A DNA stretch of 7,320 nucleotides from Methylophilaceae bacterium (GTDB taxonomy: Bacteria > Pseudomonadota > Gammaproteobacteria > Burkholderiales > Methylophilaceae). The stretch is from contig NVTX01000001.1 of NCBI GenBank assembly GCA_002401735.1, positions 1 to 7,320 on the forward strand, written 5' to 3'. Shown here one piece after another: positions 1 through 6,028 of the stretch (positions are counted from its first letter, which is position 1; each line of letters begins with the position of its first letter). The translations under genes were made by a program, and so were the position numbers. A model generated the notes under the pieces. It did not search any database. It worked only from the letters and a program-made list of their open reading frames with translations, and was not told the origin of the DNA.

Positions 1-678
1 CCCCCTAAGATCTGATCTAACTTCTAAAATATTATTACCATCTGAATTAACATCGTCTTGGTTAAGATCACCTGATAATATCGTGACATTAATTTCGTGG
101 TTGCGTTGAATTAACTCTGTTTCTGTCCCATCAAAACCACCATAAACCGACACGCCATTTTTTAAATTAAAGCTGGCCAGTCTGCTATTGTTTATTTGAC
201 CACCGCCAACATCTGGATAGTAGACACCTTGAGTTACCCAAATTTCCATGCCTGAGTCAGCAACCGCTAATGCATCTTGTAGATTATTAAATGCACTTGC
301 CCAACTCCTGCCATTACCGCCTTGGGCTGCACTGGCATCAACATGTAAGTCCGCAAATTTTTCTTGTAGGTTGACCTGTGCAAGCTTCACACTTTCTTGA
401 TACATATTTGGCAACTCAGTCTTCAAGTCTGCTTTACTTCTATCAATATAATCTTTTGTTGATGAAATAAGCTCTTCTCGTGCCTTCTTAATTTCTGACC
501 GAAGTTCATCCAAAGCAAAATCTGTAATTTCAGCCTCAAGTCTAGGCTTAACCTGTGCAATCACTTTTGCAATAAATTCAGGCGTGACCTCAAGCGGCGC
601 ACTGGCCGGCTGATTGTTTTTTGAACTCTTTTTCGGTTTATAAACCTCTGTGAGTACTGGTATTTTGTTTTCTGCCAA
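1..678 (-). CDS. Partial fusion protein: helical N-terminus joined to a parallel beta-helix (Pmp-like) domain
   Basis: The frame is open for 226 codons from TTG at 676-678 to the left edge, so the C-terminus is missing. The TTG is preferred because AGGTAG at 686-691 lies 7 nt upstream and an in-frame TAA (694-696) follows closely; there is no ATG before residue 92. Residues 1-30 are Pro/Lys/Ser-rich (IPVLTEVYKPKK). Residues 31-110 are charged and predicted helical or coiled coil (RSEIKKAREELISSTKD). From residue 111 the text changes to the typical opening of extracellular beta-helix or polymorphic outer membrane proteins: VDASA (113-117), RSWASAFNNLQDAL (124-137), EIWVTQGVYYP (145-155), FNLKNGVSVYGGFDGTET (170-187), NVTILSGDLNQDD (197-209), then an Asp/Asn-rich loop. 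No signal peptide is visible. The gene is 35 nt downstream of holC, in the place where I would expect a small hypothetical gene. The beta-helix recognition is firm; the function and export route of the fusion are unknown, and a chimeric assembly is possible. Confidence 0.75.
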   Translation of the reverse strand, partial: MAENKIPVLTEVYKPKKSSKNNQPASAPLEVTPEFIAKVIAQVKPRLEAEITDFALDELRSEIKKAREELISSTKDYIDRSKADLKTELPNMYQESVKLAQVNLQEKFADLHVDASAAQGGNGRSWASAFNNLQDALAVADSGMEIWVTQGVYYPDVGGGQINNSRLASFNLKNGVSVYGGFDGTETELIQRNHEINVTILSGDLNQDDVNSDGNNILEVRSDLRG

Positions 679-685
679 AATGTTT

Positions 686-691
686 CTACCT
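686..691 (-). promoter_or_regulatory. Ribosome binding site deciding a TTG start
   Basis: AGGTAG on the minus strand, 7 nt before the TTG at 676-678, is the only good start signal for the left-edge frame. The in-frame TAA at 694-696 rules out a longer N-terminus. Confidence 0.5.
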
Positions 692-713
692 ATTTATCCA
701 AGATAATCATCAC

Positions 714-1142
714 TCAATGTATCAAGTCTTTTTCATCAAAGTGCCTGATTTCATAACCTCTGTCGCGATAAAACTTATAGCGCTGCCTTGCTAACACTTT
801 ATCCGACTCATCTAAACCCACCAATTCAATCAACTGCCTAAAACGACTGAATGTCGTTAATTGTTTCTGCGATAGGTTAATCAAAATATCATCTTGGCAC
901 AACTGATTTTCTTGCCAATCAAGTACGACAGGCGTTTCATTTGCTAAAGCGTCCGGTGCCAACACATTGGGCAAAAAGTTTGTTTCATTACTTTGCCACA
1001 ATGCTTTGCCGTAGTCTCGCGCCTGAAGTTCACTTTCCACCATCACGGTCACGACATGTTTTTTTGCAAGCGCCTGCTGCACCAAGGTCTGCAAGGCGAC
1101 CTGCTTATCCGTTAGGTTAGAGTAAAAAATGACACGTGTCAT
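714..1142 (-). CDS. holC: DNA polymerase III chi subunit
   Basis: This 142-residue protein matches the usual length of the chi subunit (about 140-150). Chi pairs with psi in the clamp-loader complex and binds the C-terminal tail of single-stranded DNA-binding protein, linking the replisome to SSB-coated lagging-strand template. Family hallmarks are visible: the N-terminal strand VIFYSNL (4-10), the central LPNVLAPDAL and PVVLDW segments, ILINLS (86-91), FSRFRQLIELV, and the conserved C-terminal block RQRYKFYRDRGYEIRHFD (119-136). It starts at ATG 1140-1142, 21 nt after the pepA stop; GGAT about 11 nt upstream is only a weak Shine-Dalgarno. The short gap and absence of a terminator suggest it is co-transcribed with pepA, an arrangement common in proteobacteria. 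The next gene begins 35 nt downstream. Confidence in identity is high. Confidence 0.93.
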   Translation of the reverse strand: MTRVIFYSNLTDKQVALQTLVQQALAKKHVVTVMVESELQARDYGKALWQSNETNFLPNVLAPDALANETPVVLDWQENQLCQDDILINLSQKQLTTFSRFRQLIELVGLDESDKVLARQRYKFYRDRGYEIRHFDEKDLIH

Positions 1143-1163
1143 ACTGATTGCATATCCATTTAT

Positions 1164-2648
1164 TTACTTATTTTCTGTACGTTTAATCAAGAATGTAGTC
1201 AGCAATGGGACTGGTCGTCCCGTGCCGCCTTTTTCCTTACCAGACTTCCAAGCAGTTCCTGCAATATCTAAATGCGCCCAGTCATATTTTTTAGTAAACC
1301 GAGATAAAAAACAAGCTGCCGTGATACTGCCACCAGCACGACCACCAATATTAGCCATGTCTGCAAAATTACTATCCAACTGCGGCTGATAGTCATCCCA
1401 CATCGGCATATGCCAAGCACGGTCATGCGCAGCTGTCCCAGCCGCTAACAATTCACCAGCTAGTGCATCTTGATTGCTATAAACGGCTGTTGCATGATGC
1501 CCTAGCGCCACCACACATGCACCGGTCAGCGTCGCAATGTCGACCACAGTGCTTGGCTCAAAGCGCTCTGCATAAGTGAGCGCATCACATAACACTAAGC
1601 GCCCTTCTGCATCCGTATTCAATATTTCTATCGTCTGTCCTGACATGCTGGTCACCACATCGCCAGGTTTTAATGCTTTGCCACTTGGCATATTATCGCA
1701 AGCAGGAATAATACCCACAGCATTAATTGGCAGATTTAATTCACCGATTGCCTTAAAGGTACCTAATACACTTGCCGCACCACACATATCGTACTTCATT
1801 TCATCCATTTCAGACCCACCTTTAAGTGAGATACCACCGGTATCAAAGGTAATCCCTTTGCCCACGAGCGCCACTGGCTTTTGACCTTTTTTGCCATTTT
1901 TATGCTGCAGTACAATTAAACGCATGGGCTCATCACTGCCCTGTGCAACACCTAGAAACGAACCCATGCCCAGCTTCTCAATGGCTGCACGATCCAACAC
2001 ATCAACGTTAAAGCCATACTCTTTTGCTAACTGTTTTGCTTGCTTACCTAAATACGTCGGCGTACAAACATTACCAGGCAAGTTACCTAAATCTTTCGCC
2101 ATTTTAACGCCTTTGCCAATAGCCACCCCTTGTGCCAAGGCTACTTTTGCTTGGCTTGCATCCGGTTTATCTACGAAGATAACCACTTTATTTAGGGCAA
2201 CTGTCTCAGGCTTTTTCGATTTCAATGCATTCACCTGATAAGTAGCATCAGAAACCACTTCTGCTATTTGTGCCGCTTTCTCATTCACCGTCATTTCTAA
2301 TACGGTTAACTCTGTTAGACAAAATCCAGCATTAGTGACTGCCTTTGGTAATGCTTTAACCGCGGCACGCACTGCTTTTAAATACGACTTTGCGCCAAGT
2401 GTATCTTGCTGCCCTAGCCCAACTAACAACACACGTTTGATCTGCACATTGGGCAAATGGTGCATCAATACGGTTGAACCCAGCTTTCCTTGCATATCAC
2501 CAGTTTTAACCACTGCGCTAACTGCTTTTGAAGAAATGTCGTCCAATCCCTTTGCGGAAGCAGATAATTCTCCACCTTCAAATATACCTACAATTAAACA
2601 ATCGCTACTTTGTAGTTCAGGATTACCGCTTTTTATGCTAAATTCCAT
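1164..2648 (-). CDS. pepA: Leucyl (cytosol) aminopeptidase, M17 family
   Basis: This 494-residue protein is near the E. coli PepA length of 503. M17 enzymes are cytosolic hexamers with two metal ions per active site that release N-terminal residues, notably Leu, from peptides. The N-terminal macro-like domain covers about 1-165 and the catalytic domain about 180-490. All active-site residues are recognisable: metal ligands K264 and D269 in VGKGITFDTGG, D287 in MKYDMCGA, D346 and E348 in the signature NTDAEGRL (344-351); catalytic K276 and R350. In E. coli PepA also binds DNA (cer recombination, carAB control); that role cannot be read from this sequence. ATG 2646-2648 is preceded by AAGG about 8 nt upstream. 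It is first in the minus-strand operon with holC and diverges from lptF, with a candidate promoter at 2687-2714. Confidence 0.97.
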   Translation of the reverse strand: MEFSIKSGNPELQSSDCLIVGIFEGGELSASAKGLDDISSKAVSAVVKTGDMQGKLGSTVLMHHLPNVQIKRVLLVGLGQQDTLGAKSYLKAVRAAVKALPKAVTNAGFCLTELTVLEMTVNEKAAQIAEVVSDATYQVNALKSKKPETVALNKVVIFVDKPDASQAKVALAQGVAIGKGVKMAKDLGNLPGNVCTPTYLGKQAKQLAKEYGFNVDVLDRAAIEKLGMGSFLGVAQGSDEPMRLIVLQHKNGKKGQKPVALVGKGITFDTGGISLKGGSEMDEMKYDMCGAASVLGTFKAIGELNLPINAVGIIPACDNMPSGKALKPGDVVTSMSGQTIEILNTDAEGRLVLCDALTYAERFEPSTVVDIATLTGACVVALGHHATAVYSNQDALAGELLAAGTAAHDRAWHMPMWDDYQPQLDSNFADMANIGGRAGGSITAACFLSRFTKKYDWAHLDIAGTAWKSGKEKGGTGRPVPLLTTFLIKRTENK

Positions 2649-2686
2649 CTGTTAGGCCTTATACTTATTACTAAAATAGTAGGTTA

Positions 2687-2714
2687 ATTATCCAGTGTTT
2701 TGACTTGAAATCAA
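2687..2714 (-). promoter_or_regulatory. Candidate sigma-70 promoter for pepA-holC
   Basis: On the minus strand a TTGATT -35 box (2709-2714) is followed after 16 nt by a GATAAT -10 box (2687-2692). The expected transcription start is near 2680, giving a 5' leader of about 32 nt before the pepA ATG. The call rests on consensus match and position only. Confidence 0.45.
2700..2714. repeat. 15-bp near-palindrome uniting the two divergent -35 boxes
   Basis: TTGACTTGAAATCAA is an inverted repeat centred on G2707, with six of seven arm positions pairing. Its two ends are the -35 boxes of the facing pepA and lptF promoters. It may simply be two overlapping -35 elements, or an operator controlling both directions. 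Confidence 0.5.
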
Positions 2715-2727
2715 AGTGTATTATAAA
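2700..2727 (+). promoter_or_regulatory. Candidate sigma-70 promoter for lptF-lptG
   Basis: On the plus strand TTGACT (2700-2705) is followed after 16 nt by TATAAA (2722-2727), a good match to the sigma-70 consensus. The predicted start of transcription is near 2733-2735. That lies at or just past the TTG at 2730-2732, the only apparent start of lptF, so either this promoter or that start codon needs another explanation. Its -35 box shares a near-palindrome with the opposing pepA -35 box. Confidence 0.4.
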
Positions 2728-2729
2728 AA

Positions 2730-3860
2730 TTGAAAACTTTTAAAAAATCATTATCGCATGAGCTTATTTTTACAGCAGGTGCACTCTTCTTAATCCTGAT
2801 TGGCATTGTTGTCGCACAACGCGCAGGATTCTTAGTCGGCAGTGCTGCCAAAGGCTGGATACCTAATGATGCCATCACCACAATGTTAGGGTTTAGCCTA
2901 ATTAAATTCCTACCCATGATTATGTCATTGTCAATTTTTCTCACCGTATTACTCACACTGACACGCTGGCACCAAGATTCTGAAATGGTTATTTGGTTTA
3001 CCTCTGGACTAGGTATTACCAAGTGGATTCGCCCTATTATCGCTTTTGCTACACCGGTTATCATCATCATTGCGCTACTTAGTTTTTTTGTCATGCCTTG
3101 GGCCACTCATAAAATTGAGGACTACCGTTTAGAACTCAAATCACGAGATGACTCATCTTCCATTAGCCCTGGGGTTTTCAAAGAATCCGATAATGGGGAG
3201 CGTGTGTACTTTGTAGAAAGTTTCGACCAACTCGGCAATGTTGTAAAAAATGTATTTATACAATCATCCCAACACAACAAAACAGGCATTATTGTGGCAA
3301 GCCAAGGTAGTCGCTATAAGGCTGAAAATGGTGATAGCTTTATCCTGCTTGAAAAAGGCCGTCGCTACCAAGGCACGCCTAATACGTCAGAAATGTCTAC
3401 AACAGAATTTGAAAGCTATGCCATCCGATTAGAAACAAAAGAAGTCGCTCGCAAACCAGTGAAGTCGGACATGGTTTCTACCGAAAAACTGATGACCAGC
3501 GAAAATCCGAGAGACAAAGCAGAGCTACAATGGCGTCTTGCCATTCCCGTTTCCGCCATCGTGCTTGTATTATTAGCTATTCCGATGAGCTTTGTAGACC
3601 CTCGCGCGGGGCGTTCATTAAATCTGATGCTGGCCATTTTTATTTTCATCATATACAACAATATGCTCAGTATCTTTGAAGCATGGATTACACAAGGCAA
3701 AATCAGCACGCTGATTGGATTGTGGCCAGTGCATCTTTTATTTTCAGCCCTTGCCGTATATTTATTCTATCGTCGCAATTATTTATTACCGATATTCCCA
3801 GCAACAGTGACCAAGCTGCTACCAAATGTCTCTAGACGCAAAAAGAAAAGCGCTCAATAA
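2730..3860 (+). CDS. lptF: LPS export ABC transporter permease LptF
   Basis: LptF is an inner-membrane permease of LptB2FG, which extracts lipopolysaccharide from the inner membrane and passes it to the LptC-LptA-LptD bridge. The 376-residue protein has the family layout: TM1 about 12-29, TM2 55-77, TM3 104-122, a periplasmic jellyroll domain about 130-250, TM4 270-287, TM5 297-316, TM6 327-346, and a basic cytosolic tail ending RRKKKSAQ. The segment SEMVIWFTSGLG (84-95) is the cytoplasmic coupling-helix region that contacts LptB, and IPMSFVDPRAGRS (284-296) is a conserved LptF motif. TTG 2730-2732 is taken as start because an in-frame TAA lies at 2724-2726 and no in-frame ATG/GTG occurs until after TM1; starting from the TTG gives the expected N-terminus (KKSLSHELIFTAGALF). 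No convincing Shine-Dalgarno precedes it. lptG follows after 2 nt. The exact start is uncertain; the identity is secure. Confidence 0.93.
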   Translation: MKTFKKSLSHELIFTAGALFLILIGIVVAQRAGFLVGSAAKGWIPNDAITTMLGFSLIKFLPMIMSLSIFLTVLLTLTRWHQDSEMVIWFTSGLGITKWIRPIIAFATPVIIIIALLSFFVMPWATHKIEDYRLELKSRDDSSSISPGVFKESDNGERVYFVESFDQLGNVVKNVFIQSSQHNKTGIIVASQGSRYKAENGDSFILLEKGRRYQGTPNTSEMSTTEFESYAIRLETKEVARKPVKSDMVSTEKLMTSENPRDKAELQWRLAIPVSAIVLVLLAIPMSFVDPRAGRSLNLMLAIFIFIIYNNMLSIFEAWITQGKISTLIGLWPVHLLFSALAVYLFYRRNYLLPIFPATVTKLLPNVSRRKKKSAQ

Positions 3861-3862
3861 CC

Positions 3863-4951
3863 ATGCGCATCCTTAACCGTTATTTATGGCAAGAAACGAC
3901 GCTCAGCATTTTAATGATTATGCTGGGACTACTCTCTATGTTTTCATTTTTTGATTTAATTCAAGAACTCGACAGCCTAGGTCGTGGTAACTACAACATC
4001 AATAACATGCTTGTATTTGTCTTCCTCAGCATTCCTGGCCACGTATACGAAGTCGTTCCTGTTGCTGTGCTGATTGGCATGATGGTCAGCTTAGGCACGT
4101 TGAGCCGTAGTTCAGAGTTAGTCGTCATGCGAGTGAGCGGCGTATCTATCATCGACATAGGGTTTGCATTGATTAAAGTGGGCTTGTTATTCACTGCCCT
4201 TACTTTTCTGGTTGGTGAACTGATTACACCTATCAGTGAAAAAACAGCACAACGTATGCGCATTCAAGCAACAGATGCCGTTGTGGCGCAAGATTTCGAA
4301 TCGGGATTGTGGGTCAAGGACAACCTAAGCTTCGTGAATGTAGAAACCGTTCTGCCAAATGCAACACTCATGAACATCAACATTTATGAGTTTGATGAAA
4401 ACTTTAAGTTACGCACCATTAGTAATGCAAAAGAAGCGAACTACATTAATGAACGCTGGAGACTTAGCGAGGTAACGCAAACAAAATTCAACTATGTAGA
4501 AAATGAAAATAAACATACGATTCAAACTGACTTTTTTAACAAAGCCAACTGGGAGTCATCAATACGCCCATCGTTATTAAACGTACTCCTCGTGGCGCCA
4601 GAAAAAATGTCCGCATGGAATTTATACTCGTTTATTTCGCATCTAGCGAGTAATAAACAAAGCACCACCCGTTACGAAGTCGCGCTTTGGTCCAAAATGA
4701 TTTACCCATTAGCCTGTGCTGTTATGGTGATTTTAGCGTTACCATTTGGCTTTCTACAGCAACGCTCCTCGAGTACAAGCTCCAAAATATTTATCGGTAT
4801 ATTACTTGGCGTTGTTTATCAAATTATGAATCGCGTTTTTATCCATTTAGGTGTACTAAATGACTGGCCCCCATTGATGAGTGCAATCACACCCACCATA
4901 TTATTTCTGTTAGGCGGCATCAGCCTTGTTTTCATTATCGAGCGACGTTAA
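3863..4951 (+). CDS. lptG: LPS export ABC transporter permease LptG
   Basis: LptG is the partner permease of LptF in LptB2FG. The protein has 362 residues, a usual length. Segments are TM1 about 13-35, TM2 50-78, TM3 101-121, a periplasmic jellyroll domain about 130-250, TM4 277-297, TM5 306-327, TM6 338-358. Recognisable family features are the N-terminus MRILNRYLWQETTLSILMI, the coupling-helix segment SSELVVMRVSGVS (83-95), the W..K..YPLA pattern around 276-284 at the start of TM4, and LPFGFLQQRS (293-302). ATG 3863-3865 follows the lptF TAA by two bases, with only a weak purine-rich AAGAAAAG upstream, so translation is probably coupled to lptF. The stop is interlocked with that of the convergent RDD gene. 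LptB, LptA and LptC are not in this window. Confidence 0.95.
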   Translation: MRILNRYLWQETTLSILMIMLGLLSMFSFFDLIQELDSLGRGNYNINNMLVFVFLSIPGHVYEVVPVAVLIGMMVSLGTLSRSSELVVMRVSGVSIIDIGFALIKVGLLFTALTFLVGELITPISEKTAQRMRIQATDAVVAQDFESGLWVKDNLSFVNVETVLPNATLMNINIYEFDENFKLRTISNAKEANYINERWRLSEVTQTKFNYVENENKHTIQTDFFNKANWESSIRPSLLNVLLVAPEKMSAWNLYSFISHLASNKQSTTRYEVALWSKMIYPLACAVMVILALPFGFLQQRSSSTSSKIFIGILLGVVYQIMNRVFIHLGVLNDWPPLMSAITPTILFLLGGISLVFIIERR

Positions 4952-5364
4952 TCATTATTGACCATCGTTAAGCGCGTTTTTAATAGCCTATCGTGTAAAA
5001 AAAATTGCTCTTTGTCTATCAAAAACCATAAAAAACCCAAGCCAACAATCATGCAGGAAACGGTTGCAAGCATGTATCTGAGTACAGCTTGTTGCACACT
5101 CAATGTATGATTATCTGTATTCACCAATTTAATTTTCCACGCTTGCGCCGCCAATGTTTGCCCTGTTGTTACCCAACAAACAATAAAATAAGCACCCGCC
5201 GCTAGCCATAAAGTTATTTGTAAAAAAAAACGTTCTAGCCCCGTATCAACCGGACCGACCAACCATACAAAAATAAATGTACATAACAACCAAATGGCAA
5301 CCAACGACAACAATTCATAAAGACTCGCAGCAAAGCGTTTCATTAAACTAGCGTTCTGCATCAT
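4948..5364 (-). CDS. RDD-family integral membrane protein
   Basis: This 138-residue protein has three predicted membrane segments (about 15-35, 46-65, 95-115) and the RDD family layout. There is an N-terminal R-F-A-A-S-L-Y-E-L-L helix start (10-19), the conserved loop GQTLAAQAWKIKLV (68-81) before the third segment, and the C-terminal HDRLLKTRL (124-132). The aspartate that normally follows the aromatic residue in the first helix is glutamate here (E17), so one of the D residues that name the family is changed conservatively. ATG 5362-5364 is chosen over the adjacent second ATG because AGAGGTG (5370-5376) lies 5 nt upstream. The gene is convergent with lptG and overlaps it by 4 nt. RDD proteins are poorly characterised; some have been linked to ion or solute transport, but no role can be assigned here. 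Confidence 0.88.
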   Translation of the reverse strand: MMQNASLMKRFAASLYELLSLVAIWLLCTFIFVWLVGPVDTGLERFFLQITLWLAAGAYFIVCWVTTGQTLAAQAWKIKLVNTDNHTLSVQQAVLRYMLATVSCMIVGLGFLWFLIDKEQFFLHDRLLKTRLTMVNND

Positions 5365-5411
5365 GTATTCACCTCTTGCATTGACATCCCAATATTAAAA
5401 CAAAATAGTTT

Positions 5412-5448
5412 AAACAAAAAAATACCCACTATATTTTAACTAGTGGGT
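5412..5448 (-). terminator. Rho-independent terminator after the sigma cassette
   Basis: An 8-bp perfect stem, ACCCACTA (5424-5431) with TAGTGGGT (5441-5448), encloses a 9-nt loop. Read on the minus strand it is followed directly by ATTTTTTTGTTT, a strong U tract. It sits 18 nt past the stop of the DUF3106 gene and so should end the sigma/DUF3619/DUF3106 transcript before the RDD gene. In the plus direction the trailing sequence is only weakly T-rich. Confidence 0.85.
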
Positions 5449-5466
5449 GTTTGTTGAAGGTATTAC

Positions 5467-5970
5467 TTAATCTAAGTCAGGATCATAATCAATCTCAGCA
5501 GACTCTTTACGTAATTTTTCACGCTCATGATCTGGTAACTTACGATGCTCCGCCCATTTATTCCGTAACGCTTGCTGCTTCTCGGGACTTAAGCTATGAA
5601 ACTTCTGAAATCGTTTACGTGCATTTTCTCGCTCGTATGGTGTCATACGACTCCAGCTATTAAGGCGCTTTTGCACACGCTGTTGTTTTTGCGCATCCAT
5701 TTTAGGATAGTCTTCAGCAATATCGAGCATTTTCTCGCGCTGCCAAGGTCTTAACGTATCCCACTCTGAAGCCAAAGGCGTTAATACTTGTTGTTGCTGG
5801 CTCGTTAACTCAGCCCATTTTTTTATTGATACCTCTGCATTTTTATCATCATTCAGTGATGCTTTAATCGCACCAATGTCAGCCATCGCTAATTGCTCTT
5901 GATTCGTTTGTGCTTGCACGTGCATGGCAAACACAAACACAAACCCAAATACTAACCAAAACTTTTTCAT
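5467..5970 (-). CDS. Exported DUF3106-family repeat protein
   Basis: The 167-residue product begins with a classical signal peptide (MKKFWLVFGFVFVFAM...), with likely signal peptidase I cleavage after V-Q-A at residue 20, so the mature protein should be periplasmic. The mature part is highly charged, predicted fully helical, and made of six in-register 18-residue units (residues 52-159). Each unit starts with an aromatic residue (His in the last), then x-x-L/M and usually T/S-P: W52, W70, Y88, W106, F124, H142. This is the pattern of DUF3106, a family of unknown function. Motifs such as LTSQQQ recall the LTxxQ motifs of Spy/CpxP periplasmic chaperones and CnrX-type sensors, which is only an analogy. 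It ends with an acidic tail (DYDPDLD). It is third in the sigma cassette, 58 nt after the DUF3619 gene. GGGGA 12 nt upstream or AGGA abutting the ATG could serve as ribosome binding site. Confidence 0.85.
   Translation of the reverse strand: MKKFWLVFGFVFVFAMHVQAQTNQEQLAMADIGAIKASLNDDKNAEVSIKKWAELTSQQQQVLTPLASEWDTLRPWQREKMLDIAEDYPKMDAQKQQRVQKRLNSWSRMTPYERENARKRFQKFHSLSPEKQQALRNKWAEHRKLPDHEREKLRKESAEIDYDPDLD
5494..5817 (-). repeat. Six coding repeats of 54 bp (18 residues) in the DUF3106 gene
   Basis: Aligning residues 52-159 in blocks of 18 gives six gapless units. Column 1 is W, W, Y, W, F, H; column 4 is L, L, M, M, L, L; columns 9-10 alternate QQ, RE, QQ, RE, QQ, RE. The period is therefore 18 residues with a 36-residue superperiod. 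The repetition is clear in protein but diverged in DNA, indicating old duplication rather than recent slippage. Confidence 0.85.
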
Positions 5971-6028
5971 TCCTACTTTATATCCCCAAATTTTAAAATA
6001 TACTTTTTATATAAAAGCTTATTACAAT

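Noticed and set aside
1129..2655. Plus-strand open frames of 86-115 codons opposite pepA (1129-1389, 1576-1884, 1891-2238, 2335-2655)
   Set aside because: They lie antisense to a complete, well-conserved pepA gene, have no recognisable protein features, and follow from the codon structure of the real gene.
2711..4263. Minus-strand frames 2711-3106, 3416-3709 and 3991-4263, and plus frame 3250-3432, within lptF/lptG
   Set aside because: These are out-of-frame or antisense shadows of two clearly identified membrane protein genes, with low-complexity translations and no start signals.
5424..5450. The hairpin as a plus-strand (bidirectional) terminator
   Set aside because: The sequence after the stem on the plus strand is only GTTTGTTG, and no plus-strand gene ends just upstream; the minus-strand U tract is far better.
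5451..5663. Plus-strand 70-codon frame over the DUF3106 gene
   Set aside because: It is antisense to the repeat protein gene, which has a signal peptide and clear repeats; no domain is visible in the plus frame.
5971..6028. AT-rich CTTTT/AAAAG inverted repeat between the DUF3619 and DUF3106 genes as a terminator or operator
   Set aside because: The stem is five A/T-dominated pairs and would be very weak; such runs are expected by chance in this AT-rich gap.
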